This document shows positions 6,531 through 13,700 of a DNA stretch of 14,479 nt, in pieces. This DNA comes from an uncultured Succinatimonas sp. (GTDB lineage Bacteria; Pseudomonadota; Gammaproteobacteria; Enterobacterales; Succinivibrionaceae): contig NZ_CAJKVK010000051.1 of NCBI RefSeq assembly GCF_905203285.1, positions 1 through 14,479 on the forward strand. The letters are read 5' to 3'. Within the stretch, counting starts at the first letter, position 1. Every line of letters starts with the position of its first letter. The position numbers and the translations under genes were made by a program. Below the pieces are notes generated by a model that saw nothing but the letters and a program-made list of their open reading frames with translations, was not told where the DNA came from and did not search any database.

Positions 6531-7868
6531 TTACTCCTTAATCCGGATTAAGAAATTAGAAAGAATAGCGACGATGCCGCCTGTGGTAATACCTGATGAA
6601 AAGATATGCTTAATGGTATCAGGCATATGACTTAATATATCCGGCACCAGTTCCACACTTAGACCTAAAGAGAAGCTAAGTCCCATGACGAGCATTGCTT
6701 TACGGTTTAAATGCTGAGATGCAATAATTCTGATTCCAGATGCGGCCACGGTACCGAACATAAGTAAAGTAGCTCCGCCTAAAACGGGATCGGGAATTAA
6801 AGAGAACACCAAACCGACAGCCGGGAAAACTCCCAGAATAATCAAAAACAGGGCGATGAAATATCCTACATAGCGGCTTGCAACACCTGTCAACTGAATC
6901 ATGCCGTTATTCTGGGCAAAAATCGAGTTGGGGAATGAATTTAAAATTCCGGCAAGCATAGAGTTAAAGCCGTCGGCTAAAATACCGCCGGATGCGCGTT
7001 TGATGAACTTATCACCGACAACAGGCTCTCCGGAGATTAGAGAGTTGGCCGTAACGTCACCATAAGCTTCAATAGCGGTAATTAAATAAACGATGCCAAG
7101 CGAAATAATTGCACCGATATCAAAATCTATACCGTAACGGAAAGGAACCGGAACATTAAAACCGCCGTAGCTTGTAATAGCGGAAAAATCAATTCTGCCG
7201 ATAAAGTATGAAACTACGTAGCCTATAAGTAATCCTATAACGATTGAACTCATACGCAGGTATTTATTTGAACTTCTATTGAAAATCAAAATAGATACTA
7301 TTACTAAAGCGGCAAGTCCCAAATTCTCCATTGAACCGAAGGTTCCGTTTTCCATAGCGCTAAATCCGCCCCCGCAGGAAATAACTCCGACTTTAATAAG
7401 GCTCAAGCCGATTAAAGTTACGACAATTCCAGATACCAACGGAGTGATGATTTTCCTGGTGTAGCGAAGAACACGGCTGATTAACATTTCAACGGTAGAG
7501 CCGAAAATCGTTGCACCGAAAACAGTACTAAGGCCACCGGTTAATCCTGCGCCGATAATCGGGGAAATAAAGGAAAAGCTCGTACCTTGAATGCATAAAA
7601 GACCGCAGCCAATAGGGCCTAGTCTCTTGCACTGAATAAAAGTTGAAATACCGGAGGCAAACAATGCCATTGAAACTAAAAAGCCTGTGGTTACGTAATC
7701 AAGCTTTAATGCTCCGGCAATAATAAGCGGAGGTGTTACGATTGCCACGAAAATGGCAAGAAGGTGCTGTAAAGCAGCAAACAAAGTTTCCTTTAAAGGA
7801 GGTCTGTCATTTAATCCGTAGATAAGATCTGCTTTAAAGTCTTCTGCGTTTTTAGTTGTTTTTTCCAT
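6531..7868 (-). CDS. Xanthine/uracil permease (NCS2 / nucleobase-ascorbate transporter family)
   Basis: This inner-membrane proton-coupled nucleobase transporter has 445 residues, and the fold is expected to have 14 membrane helices. The NCS2 signature is intact: QNNGMIQLTG at 319-328, matching the substrate-binding motif of XanQ-type xanthine permeases (QNNGxIQxTG). Other conserved binding elements are His35 in TM1 (ALQHLLAIFV) and Glu267 in TM8 (TAIEAYGDVTA). This favours xanthine, and possibly uric acid, over uracil as substrate. The gene begins two bases after the xpt stop codon without an obvious ribosome site, so it is probably translationally coupled. The neighbour makes XMP from xanthine, which supports xanthine as substrate. 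Firmicutes call the equivalent gene pbuX; I leave the symbol empty because the sequence alone does not settle PbuX versus XanQ/UacT. A good terminator follows. Confidence 0.92.
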   Translation of the reverse strand: MEKTTKNAEDFKADLIYGLNDRPPLKETLFAALQHLLAIFVAIVTPPLIIAGALKLDYVTTGFLVSMALFASGISTFIQCKRLGPIGCGLLCIQGTSFSFISPIIGAGLTGGLSTVFGATIFGSTVEMLISRVLRYTRKIITPLVSGIVVTLIGLSLIKVGVISCGGGFSAMENGTFGSMENLGLAALVIVSILIFNRSSNKYLRMSSIVIGLLIGYVVSYFIGRIDFSAITSYGGFNVPVPFRYGIDFDIGAIISLGIVYLITAIEAYGDVTANSLISGEPVVGDKFIKRASGGILADGFNSMLAGILNSFPNSIFAQNNGMIQLTGVASRYVGYFIALFLIILGVFPAVGLVFSLIPDPVLGGATLLMFGTVAASGIRIIASQHLNRKAMLVMGLSFSLGLSVELVPDILSHMPDTIKHIFSSGITTGGIVAILSNFLIRIKE

Positions 7869-7870
7869 AA

Positions 7871-8461
7871 TTATTTTTTAATGGTAATAGTGCAGTTATC
7901 AAGGCTTTCAATAATGGCTAAAGACTCTACTTGAATATTAAGTCCGCGCAAATAATCACCACCGTGCTGGAATGCTTTTTCAATTAAAAAGCCCATACCG
8001 ACAAGCTCAGCTTCAGCCTGATTTATTAAGTCGATAATGCCTTTTGCAGCGTTACCGTTTGCCAAAAAGTCATCGATAAAAAGAACTTTATCGCCTTTAT
8101 GTAAAAACTCTTTGGCTACACAGACATCATATGAACGCTGCTTGGTAAAGGAAAAAACAGAAGTAACAAGCATATCGCTCATTGTCGAAGGTTTCTTTTT
8201 CTTGGCAAAGACAACAGGAACGTCAAGCAAGAATCCCATCATGATTGCAGGAGCAATACCGCTTGCTTCAATAGTTAAAATTTTGTTGATATCTTTTGCG
8301 GCAAAACGGCGTACCAATTCGATTGACATCTGCTTTAATAATTCAGGATCGATTTGATGATTAATGAAATTATCGACTTTTAAGATGCCGCCTTCTAAGC
8401 ATTTACCATCAGTTAAAATGCGTTTAACAAGCGGTGCAAATTGCTTGGTTTGTTCGGTCAT
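7871..8461 (-). CDS. xpt: Xanthine phosphoribosyltransferase
   Basis: This enzyme converts xanthine plus PRPP to XMP and pyrophosphate, salvaging xanthine for guanine nucleotide synthesis in the cytoplasm. The 196-residue length and layout match the Bacillus-type Xpt rather than the shorter E. coli Gpt. The PRPP-binding motif VLFIDDFLANGNA lies at 127-139. The N-terminal strand-loop around ILTIEASGIAPA (61-72) and the basic stretch AKKKKPST (86-93) are typical of this family, as is IEKAFQHGGDYLRG (160-173). The ATG at 8461 has AGGA with 5-nt spacing (GCAGGACCATT before the ATG). It is first in a two-gene operon with the nucleobase permease. Its leader carries a small hairpin but no recognisable purine riboswitch, and no PurR box was seen. 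Confidence 0.93.
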   Translation of the reverse strand: MTEQTKQFAPLVKRILTDGKCLEGGILKVDNFINHQIDPELLKQMSIELVRRFAAKDINKILTIEASGIAPAIMMGFLLDVPVVFAKKKKPSTMSDMLVTSVFSFTKQRSYDVCVAKEFLHKGDKVLFIDDFLANGNAAKGIIDLINQAEAELVGMGFLIEKAFQHGGDYLRGLNIQVESLAIIESLDNCTITIKK

Positions 8462-8495
8462 AATGGTCCTGCCGGAAAAAGAACGAAAGATGAGA

Positions 8496-8516
8496 TAAAG
8501 ACTTAATCAGTCTTTA
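8496..8516 (-). promoter_or_regulatory. Small hairpin in the xpt leader
   Basis: A perfect 8-bp inverted repeat, TAAAGACT (8496-8503) and AGTCTTTA (8509-8516), has a 5-nt loop. It lies about 35-55 nt upstream of the xpt start on its transcript. It is AT-rich and lacks an adjacent T-run, so it is not a terminator. It could be an operator dyad or an mRNA structure; no function can be assigned. Confidence 0.3.
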
Positions 8517-8602
8517 AAATTTGGCGTATTTTACTCCTTTTTCCTCAAAATTTTTAACTTATATGCAAGTTTATAGGCAAATAATTATTGTCTATATAAG
8601 GA

Positions 8603-8630
8603 AACGGCGCTTAACAAAGGAAGCGCCGTT
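8603..8630 (-). terminator. Hairpin terminator of the FGGY kinase gene
   Basis: A perfect 10-bp GC-rich stem, AACGGCGCTT (8603-8612) and AAGCGCCGTT (8621-8630), has an 8-nt loop. It lies about 22 nt beyond the kinase stop codon. On the minus strand it is followed by TTCCTTATATAG, a modest T-tract. It separates the kinase transcript from xpt. Confidence 0.6.
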
Positions 8631-8652
8631 GAAATTTTTCTAACTTTTAAGG

Positions 8653-10239
8653 CTAATCAGAGGTTTTATTATTATCAAATTTTGAGCATTCTTCTCTAAT
8701 CTTGGCAAGTTTTGTAAATGAAGACGGCATATCGCTTTGTACTAACTCTCGCTTTAATGTAAACAATTTGCGATATTGTGCGCTGTTTTCCTTATTCGGT
8801 TCATATTCAGCATCTTTTTCAAGCAAAGACTCAAGTTTACTTAAGAGATCGTCAACGTCGCCTGCAGCATAGGCAGCAAAGACACTATTGGTTCTGACAG
8901 CGCCGCCTGAGACTTTATATCGGGTAACAACAGCGTCAAGCATATCAGCCTTAATTTGATTCCATAAATGATCGCGGCTGCCGCCTTCTGCTACCGTTAT
9001 CCTAGTAAGATCGACTCCCGCATCTTTATATACATCCGCAATTTCCATATAGTCAAAGCCGATAGCCTCAAGGACAGCTCTCCACATAACAAATTGATCT
9101 GTATCAAGCTCCAGATTTAAAAAAGCCCCGCAGGCGTTTTTGGCAAAATCGGTACCGCCGGTTAAATAAGGAAGGAAGATAACACCGTTTGATCCTATAC
9201 CGATCTTTGCTGCTTCCTTAGATAAATTTTGATAATAAGCCGGGTCATCGCCTTTTTGGCAAACGGAGTCTTTAAACCATCTTAAGGCAAGACCTCCGGT
9301 ACGAATAAATCCCCAATAAAAGTATGTGTCAGGCAAAGTCCCGCTGTTAAAAATAAGTCCGGTACCTTTTTGCGATAATTTAGGAATAATACCTTTTGTC
9401 GATACGCAAAACATTGCACAGGTTCCGGCTACATCCACGCCTTGATTGGCTTTGAAAATTCCGGCGCCAAGCATTGACTGCATGGTATCACCGGCTCCGG
9501 CGCAAATCTTGGTATCAGTACTAAGCCCGGTTCTTTTTGCCATTTCATTGCATACTGTGCCTACAACATCCCATGGCTTTAGAATACGGGGCATGAATTT
9601 TTTATCTATGCCTAAAATTTGAAGCTGTTCATCGCTCCATTCTTTTTTCTCAACTTTATAGCCAAGGCCCCAACCTGACATAGTTCCCCAATCGATATAA
9701 GCATCATCGCCCTTAAGGCCTGCAAGATGCATTCCGATATAGGGAGCGTTATGCACGAATTTGACACCTCTTTCATTAAATGCTTGAGAGTTTTTTATAA
9801 ACCAGCGGGCGAACATGGCAGGGAACAAGCATTTAGCTTCAGGATTACCGGTTTCTTTAGCAAAGATTTCAAGGTTAAGGCTGTTTATATAATTAACATC
9901 GTCCTGGGTTCTTGAATCAAGGTAGTTAATGTAAGGAGTAATCGCATTGCCTTCTTTGTCTACACCACAGATGCCGCAGATAACACCGTCGCAAAGAACG
10001 GATTTAATTGCGTTTGCGCTGTAGCCTTGACCTTTAACATCATCAACGCATAATTTTATGCAATCAATTGTGATGTTTAAAAACTCGTCAATATCCATAT
10101 CAACCCAGCCGGGATTGGGATAGGTCAATGTAGTAGGCTTTGTATAAGAGCAAAGACAATTGGTGTGTTCGTCAAATACGGCAACTTTAACGCTTTGAGT
10201 TCCGGCATCGATACCGATATAGAGTTTTTCTGATTGCAT
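8653..10239 (-). CDS. FGGY-family carbohydrate kinase (xylulokinase-like)
   Basis: This is a 528-residue cytoplasmic kinase that phosphorylates a sugar or polyol using ATP. The N-terminal actin-like domain opens with YIGIDAGTQSVKVAVFD (7-23); Asp11 and the GTQS turn form the ATP/Mg2+ site. The segment YPNPGWVDMDIDEF (40-53) is the usual substrate-side signature. The presumed catalytic Asp251 is in AGAGDTMQSMLGAG (247-260). The C-terminal nucleotide-binding domain is recognised by VAEGGSRDHLWNQIKADML. Length is slightly above the usual 480-510 for xylulokinases. Family-level assignment is firm; xylulose is only one possible substrate, since no isomerase, aldolase or sugar transporter lies beside it. 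The ATG at 10239 has AAGG about 8 nt upstream. It is divergent from the MATE gene and transcribed alone. Confidence 0.88.
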   Translation of the reverse strand: MQSEKLYIGIDAGTQSVKVAVFDEHTNCLCSYTKPTTLTYPNPGWVDMDIDEFLNITIDCIKLCVDDVKGQGYSANAIKSVLCDGVICGICGVDKEGNAITPYINYLDSRTQDDVNYINSLNLEIFAKETGNPEAKCLFPAMFARWFIKNSQAFNERGVKFVHNAPYIGMHLAGLKGDDAYIDWGTMSGWGLGYKVEKKEWSDEQLQILGIDKKFMPRILKPWDVVGTVCNEMAKRTGLSTDTKICAGAGDTMQSMLGAGIFKANQGVDVAGTCAMFCVSTKGIIPKLSQKGTGLIFNSGTLPDTYFYWGFIRTGGLALRWFKDSVCQKGDDPAYYQNLSKEAAKIGIGSNGVIFLPYLTGGTDFAKNACGAFLNLELDTDQFVMWRAVLEAIGFDYMEIADVYKDAGVDLTRITVAEGGSRDHLWNQIKADMLDAVVTRYKVSGGAVRTNSVFAAYAAGDVDDLLSKLESLLEKDAEYEPNKENSAQYRKLFTLKRELVQSDMPSSFTKLAKIREECSKFDNNKTSD

Positions 10240-10272
10240 GTTTTAAGCCTTACATATATTAAATTTTTTAAC

Positions 10273-10300
10273 AATATACCGAAGGTTTTAAGAAAAACAA
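10273..10300 (-). promoter_or_regulatory. Candidate promoter of the FGGY kinase gene
   Basis: On the minus strand TTGTTT (10300-10295) and TATATT (10278-10273) are separated by 16 bp. The transcription start would fall near 10266, giving a leader of about 27 nt. The -35 is weak and the region is AT-rich. Confidence 0.35.
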
Positions 10301-10329
10301 TCAACAAATGTGAAAAATGGTGCTTAAGG

Positions 10330-10350
10330 AAAATTATTATCAATAATTTT
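10330..10350. repeat. AT-rich inverted repeat in the kinase/MATE divergent region
   Basis: A perfect 9-bp dyad, AAAATTATT (10330-10338) and AATAATTTT (10342-10350), is separated by ATC. It lies between the divergent kinase and MATE genes, a position that fits an operator. Because it consists only of A and T in an AT-rich stretch, chance is a real possibility. Confidence 0.35.
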
Positions 10351-10431
10351 TGCTTTTAGTTTATTGTGTTAGCGGTTTTAAAAATTTTTTAAAGTTGTAA
10401 AATTCATGCTGTTTTAGAAACGGAAATTATA

Positions 10432-11880
10432 ATGGCAGCTGAAGATAAACTACTCGATAAAATCCGCATCAGACAAAAGCTCACTTTAAAGGATGAGATT
10501 GAGCTTATTATAAGACTAAGTATTCCATCCATTCTGGCGCAAATATCCACTATCATCATGTTTTATATTGATGCTGCAATGGTAGGAAGCTTGGGCGCTG
10601 CCGCTTCTGCGTCTATAGGTCTTGTTTCATCAAGTATGTGGATGTGCGGCGGTCTATGCTCAGCCGTATCAATGGGCTTTTCAGTTCAAGTAGCGCATAT
10701 GGTGGGAGCCGGTGATTTTGTACAGGCACGAAATGTTTTAAGACAGGGACTTATTTACGGTTTATCAGCAGGTCTATTTTTATGCGTGATCGGTATGATC
10801 ATAAGTCCGGTATTACCGGTTTGGCTTGGTGGCGGCAGCGATATTATTGAAAACTCTTCTAAATATTTCTTTATCTTTGCCTTAGGCATTCCTTTCATGC
10901 AGCTTAATTACTTAAGCGCCAGCATGCATCGCTGCTCAGGAAATATGCGACTTCCAAGCATTCTTAACACAATGATGTGTTTTTTAGATGTGGTGTTTAA
11001 TTATTTTCTTATCTTTCCATCAAAAGAGATTGATGTTTTAGGTTTAAGCATCATCATTCCCAGAGCAGATCTCGGTGTTCAAGGCGCAGCATTAGGTACG
11101 ATGCTTGCCTTTGTCGTGACATCCTTTTTAATGAGCTATACGCTATGCTTTAAATCAAAGTATCTAAATTTAAGACAGGAGAAAGGTTCTTTTAAACCGC
11201 AGCGTTCCATTTTAAAGAAAGCACTTAAGATTTGTACCCCTATGGGAGCACAAAATGTTGCGATGTGCTCAGCTCAGATAGCCTCTACTTTAATTGTGGC
11301 ACCTTTAGGAACAATCGCAATCGCTGCCCATTCATTTGCGATTACCGCTGAAAGTTTATGCTATATGCCGGGATATGGCACGGGTGATGCCGCTACTACC
11401 CTGGTAGGACAAAGTGTAGGCGCAAGGAGACCGAAGCTTACGGTAAGTTTTGCGAGGATTTCCGTATCAATAGGAATGATCGTAATGACTATTATGGGAG
11501 TTTTACTATACTTTTTTGCCTATGACATGATGGCAATTTTGACTCCCGATGAAGCAGTTCGAGAACTCGGAACAACGGTTTTACGCATAGAGGCTTTTGC
11601 TGAACCCATGTTTGCAGCTTCCATTGTATGTTACGGAGCATTCGTCGGTGCCGGTGATACTTTTATTCCAAGTGCCATGAATCTATTTAGCATGTGGGCA
11701 GTACGCCTTACTATTGCGTATTTCTTGTCTCAAGAATACGGACTTGTAGGTGTTTGGATAGCCATGTGCCTTGAATTATGTTTTAGAGGTCTAATCTTCT
11801 TAATTCGTCTCTTTTGGGGTAAATGGTTCAAATTTGATGAAATCAAACCAAATAAAACTACAATAAGCACCGCAAAATAA
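10432..11880 (+). CDS. MATE-family efflux transporter
   Basis: This is a 482-residue inner-membrane protein with about 12 helices in two MatE repeats (roughly residues 25-240 and 260-470). The family exports cationic drugs, dyes or metabolites in exchange for Na+ or H+. Typical features are the TM1 acidic residue Asp47 in FYIDAAMVGSLG, the SVQVAHMVGAGD loop (84-95) ending the first helix pair, Glu307 in AHSFAITAESL (299-309), and the GAGDTFIP segment (406-413) in the C-terminal repeat. The short N-terminus is charged and cytoplasmic. The ATG at 10432 has only a weak GGA upstream. It heads a rightward cluster: the EamA transporter starts 16 nt after its stop. Whether it exports a drug or a metabolite cannot be told from sequence. 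Confidence 0.9.
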   Translation: MAAEDKLLDKIRIRQKLTLKDEIELIIRLSIPSILAQISTIIMFYIDAAMVGSLGAAASASIGLVSSSMWMCGGLCSAVSMGFSVQVAHMVGAGDFVQARNVLRQGLIYGLSAGLFLCVIGMIISPVLPVWLGGGSDIIENSSKYFFIFALGIPFMQLNYLSASMHRCSGNMRLPSILNTMMCFLDVVFNYFLIFPSKEIDVLGLSIIIPRADLGVQGAALGTMLAFVVTSFLMSYTLCFKSKYLNLRQEKGSFKPQRSILKKALKICTPMGAQNVAMCSAQIASTLIVAPLGTIAIAAHSFAITAESLCYMPGYGTGDAATTLVGQSVGARRPKLTVSFARISVSIGMIVMTIMGVLLYFFAYDMMAILTPDEAVRELGTTVLRIEAFAEPMFAASIVCYGAFVGAGDTFIPSAMNLFSMWAVRLTIAYFLSQEYGLVGVWIAMCLELCFRGLIFLIRLFWGKWFKFDEIKPNKTTISTAK

Positions 11881-11896
11881 ATTAGGGAAATAAAAT

Positions 11897-12841
11897 ATGC
11901 CTTCATCAGCAATAAAAGGACATCTTTCTTTACTAGGGGCAAATGCCATGTGGGGACTTATGTCCCCTGTAGCCAAAATTGTTATGGTCGGAGGTACTAT
12001 CACTCCGCTGGTCATGACTGACATCCGGATCTTCGGTGCAATGATTTTGTTTTGGCTCTTGTCCTTTTTTACTAAACATGAACATGTCCCACATAAAGAT
12101 TTAGCTAAACTTTTTTGGGCTTCACTTTTTGCCATTATTTTTAATCAAGGATCTTTTATTTTCGGAGTAGGACTCACAACTCCTGGTAATGCCTCAATTA
12201 TTACGACCAGTATGCCTTTATGGGCAATGGTTCTTGCTGCTTTATTTTTAGGCGATCCTATTACCGGTAAAAAGGTATTGGGTATTGCATCGGGAGCTTG
12301 CGGTGCTCTGCTTTTGATTTTAAGTTCAGAAACCGGTTCTTCACAGGAAGCTCAAGGAAATATATTAGGTGATATTTTAGTTTTATTAGCTGAATTCAGC
12401 TTTGCTATATATATCGTATTTTTTAAAGGACTTGTCAGTAAATATTCTCTTGTGACTGTAATGAAATGGCTTTTTACATTCTCTTTTATCTGTGCCGTTC
12501 CTTTTTCTTATACAAGTTTGACCTCAACAAATTGGCATGCTTTAAGTTTCAATGAGATAGAAGCCCTGTTATTCGTGGTTATAGGAAGTACTTTTTTAAG
12601 TTATTTATTGTTGGTGATAGGGCAAAAAGCAGTGGGTCCCACTACAGCCGGAATGTATAATTATGTGCAGCCGATTATTGCTTGCGCAGTTGCTATTTCA
12701 TGGGGTCTTGATTCCTTCAGCTTCATCAAAGGAATTGCCGTTATTATGATTTTCTGCGGCGTTTATATGGTTTCAATAAGCAGAACCAAGGAACAGATTG
12801 AAGCATACAAGGCCAAAAAGGCAAAAGAAAGTAAGGATTAA
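11897..12841 (+). CDS. EamA/DMT-superfamily transporter
   Basis: This is a 314-residue inner-membrane protein of the drug/metabolite transporter superfamily with about ten helices in two EamA repeats. The first repeat opens with LLGANAMWGLMSPVAKI and ends with the conserved TPGNASIITTSMPLWAMVLA and LFLGDPITGKKVLGIASG. The second repeats this pattern as VGPTTAGMYNYVQPIIACAV followed by a final helix ending YMVSIS. The C-terminal tail is short, Lys-rich and cytoplasmic. Family members export or import amino acids, nucleotide sugars and other small metabolites; the substrate here is unknown. The ATG at 11897 has AGGGA at 11883-11887. It lies 16 nt after the MATE gene and 2 nt before the metallo-beta-lactamase-fold gene, so co-transcription is very likely. 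Confidence 0.9.
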   Translation: MPSSAIKGHLSLLGANAMWGLMSPVAKIVMVGGTITPLVMTDIRIFGAMILFWLLSFFTKHEHVPHKDLAKLFWASLFAIIFNQGSFIFGVGLTTPGNASIITTSMPLWAMVLAALFLGDPITGKKVLGIASGACGALLLILSSETGSSQEAQGNILGDILVLLAEFSFAIYIVFFKGLVSKYSLVTVMKWLFTFSFICAVPFSYTSLTSTNWHALSFNEIEALLFVVIGSTFLSYLLLVIGQKAVGPTTAGMYNYVQPIIACAVAISWGLDSFSFIKGIAVIMIFCGVYMVSISRTKEQIEAYKAKKAKESKD

Positions 12842-12843
12842 AA

Positions 12844-13659
12844 ATGAAACGCGATATTGTTTTTTTAGGAACTGGATATGCTTTAGCTTTAAATTGCTAC
12901 AACTCCTGCTTTGTTATTCGAAACGATAATGAATATTTTATGGTTGATGCAGGCGGTGGTAATCAAATTTTAAAACTCCTTCAAGATACTAAAATCGACA
13001 TTGATAAAATTCATGATCTTTTCGTTACCCATACGCATACCGATCATGTTCTTGGAGTTATTTGGGTAATGCGCTCAATCCTGCAAAAAATAAAAGCAGG
13101 TAAATACGAAGGCTCATTGCGTATTTTTTCACATGAAAAGGTTTTAAATCTGCTGAAAACTATTTGTACCGCTACTTTACCTAAGAAACTTGTTGCTTTA
13201 ATGAATGAGCGTGTCATGTTTAATGAATTGACTGATGGCTCAGATTTTCAAAGCTGCGGTATGTCTTTTAAAGCATTTGATATTTTATCCACAAAAGAAA
13301 AGCAATATGGTTTTACCGCATTGTTTGAGGATGGACTCAAACTTTCGTATTTAGGTGATGAACCGTTTAATGAGCACTGTGAAAGCTATGTTACAGACAG
13401 TGATTATTTAATTACTGAAGCTTTTTGTCTGTACAAAGATAGGAATATATATAAGCCTTATGAAAAGCATCACAGCACGGCAAAAGATGCTGCTGAGTGC
13501 GCATCAAAACTTAGAGCTAAAAACATTATTCTTTTCCACACAGAAGACAACGATCTTAAAAATCGTAAAGAAACCTATACAAAAGAAGCTTCTGAATATT
13601 TTTCAGGCAAGATTTATGTGCCTGATGATCTTGATGTTATTTGCTTGGAAACGCAATAA
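12844..13659 (+). CDS. RNase Z-like metallo-beta-lactamase-fold hydrolase
   Basis: This is a 271-residue cytoplasmic MBL-fold protein. It opens with the RNase Z-like strand VFLGTGYALALNCYNSCFVI, then VDAGGG (34-39) and the metal motif HTHTDH (His63, His65, Asp67, His68). Later conserved parts are the bridging Asp172 in YLGDEP, TEAFCL, YEKHHSTAKDAAE (206-218) and the last metal His232 in LFHTED. The segment FDILSTKEKQYGF (145-157) has Leu148 where I expect a metal-binding His (FDIHSTKxKQFGF in relatives as I recall them). One metal site may therefore be weakened. It could still be a phosphodiesterase, but true tRNA 3' processing is doubtful because the usual RNase Z exosite is not evident. AAGGA at 12833-12837 precedes the ATG at 12844, 2 nt after the EamA stop. 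Confidence 0.85.
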   Translation: MKRDIVFLGTGYALALNCYNSCFVIRNDNEYFMVDAGGGNQILKLLQDTKIDIDKIHDLFVTHTHTDHVLGVIWVMRSILQKIKAGKYEGSLRIFSHEKVLNLLKTICTATLPKKLVALMNERVMFNELTDGSDFQSCGMSFKAFDILSTKEKQYGFTALFEDGLKLSYLGDEPFNEHCESYVTDSDYLITEAFCLYKDRNIYKPYEKHHSTAKDAAECASKLRAKNIILFHTEDNDLKNRKETYTKEASEYFSGKIYVPDDLDVICLETQ

Positions 13660-13700
13660 GACTCATTACAATAAACTTATGCTGGTTTGATGAGATTCTG

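Noticed and set aside
8037..8357. Plus-strand 106-residue frame inside xpt
   Set aside because: It is the antisense of a well-supported enzyme gene and has no motif of its own.
8462..8600. Guanine/xanthine riboswitch or PurR box upstream of xpt
   Set aside because: The conserved purine-riboswitch core and the ACGCAAACGTTTGCGT-type operator could not be found on either strand by eye.
11800..12135. Minus-strand 111-residue frame across the MATE/EamA junction
   Set aside because: It is antisense to two well-supported transporter genes and has no domain or ribosome-site support.
13460..13690. Plus-strand 76-residue frame overlapping the MBL gene end
   Set aside because: It is a frame-shifted shadow of the MBL gene with no recognisable protein features.
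13641..13700. TTG-initiated N-terminal extension of the Fic protein
   Set aside because: It overlaps the MBL gene, lacks a ribosome site, and the tandem ATG at 13701/13704 fits the domain start better.
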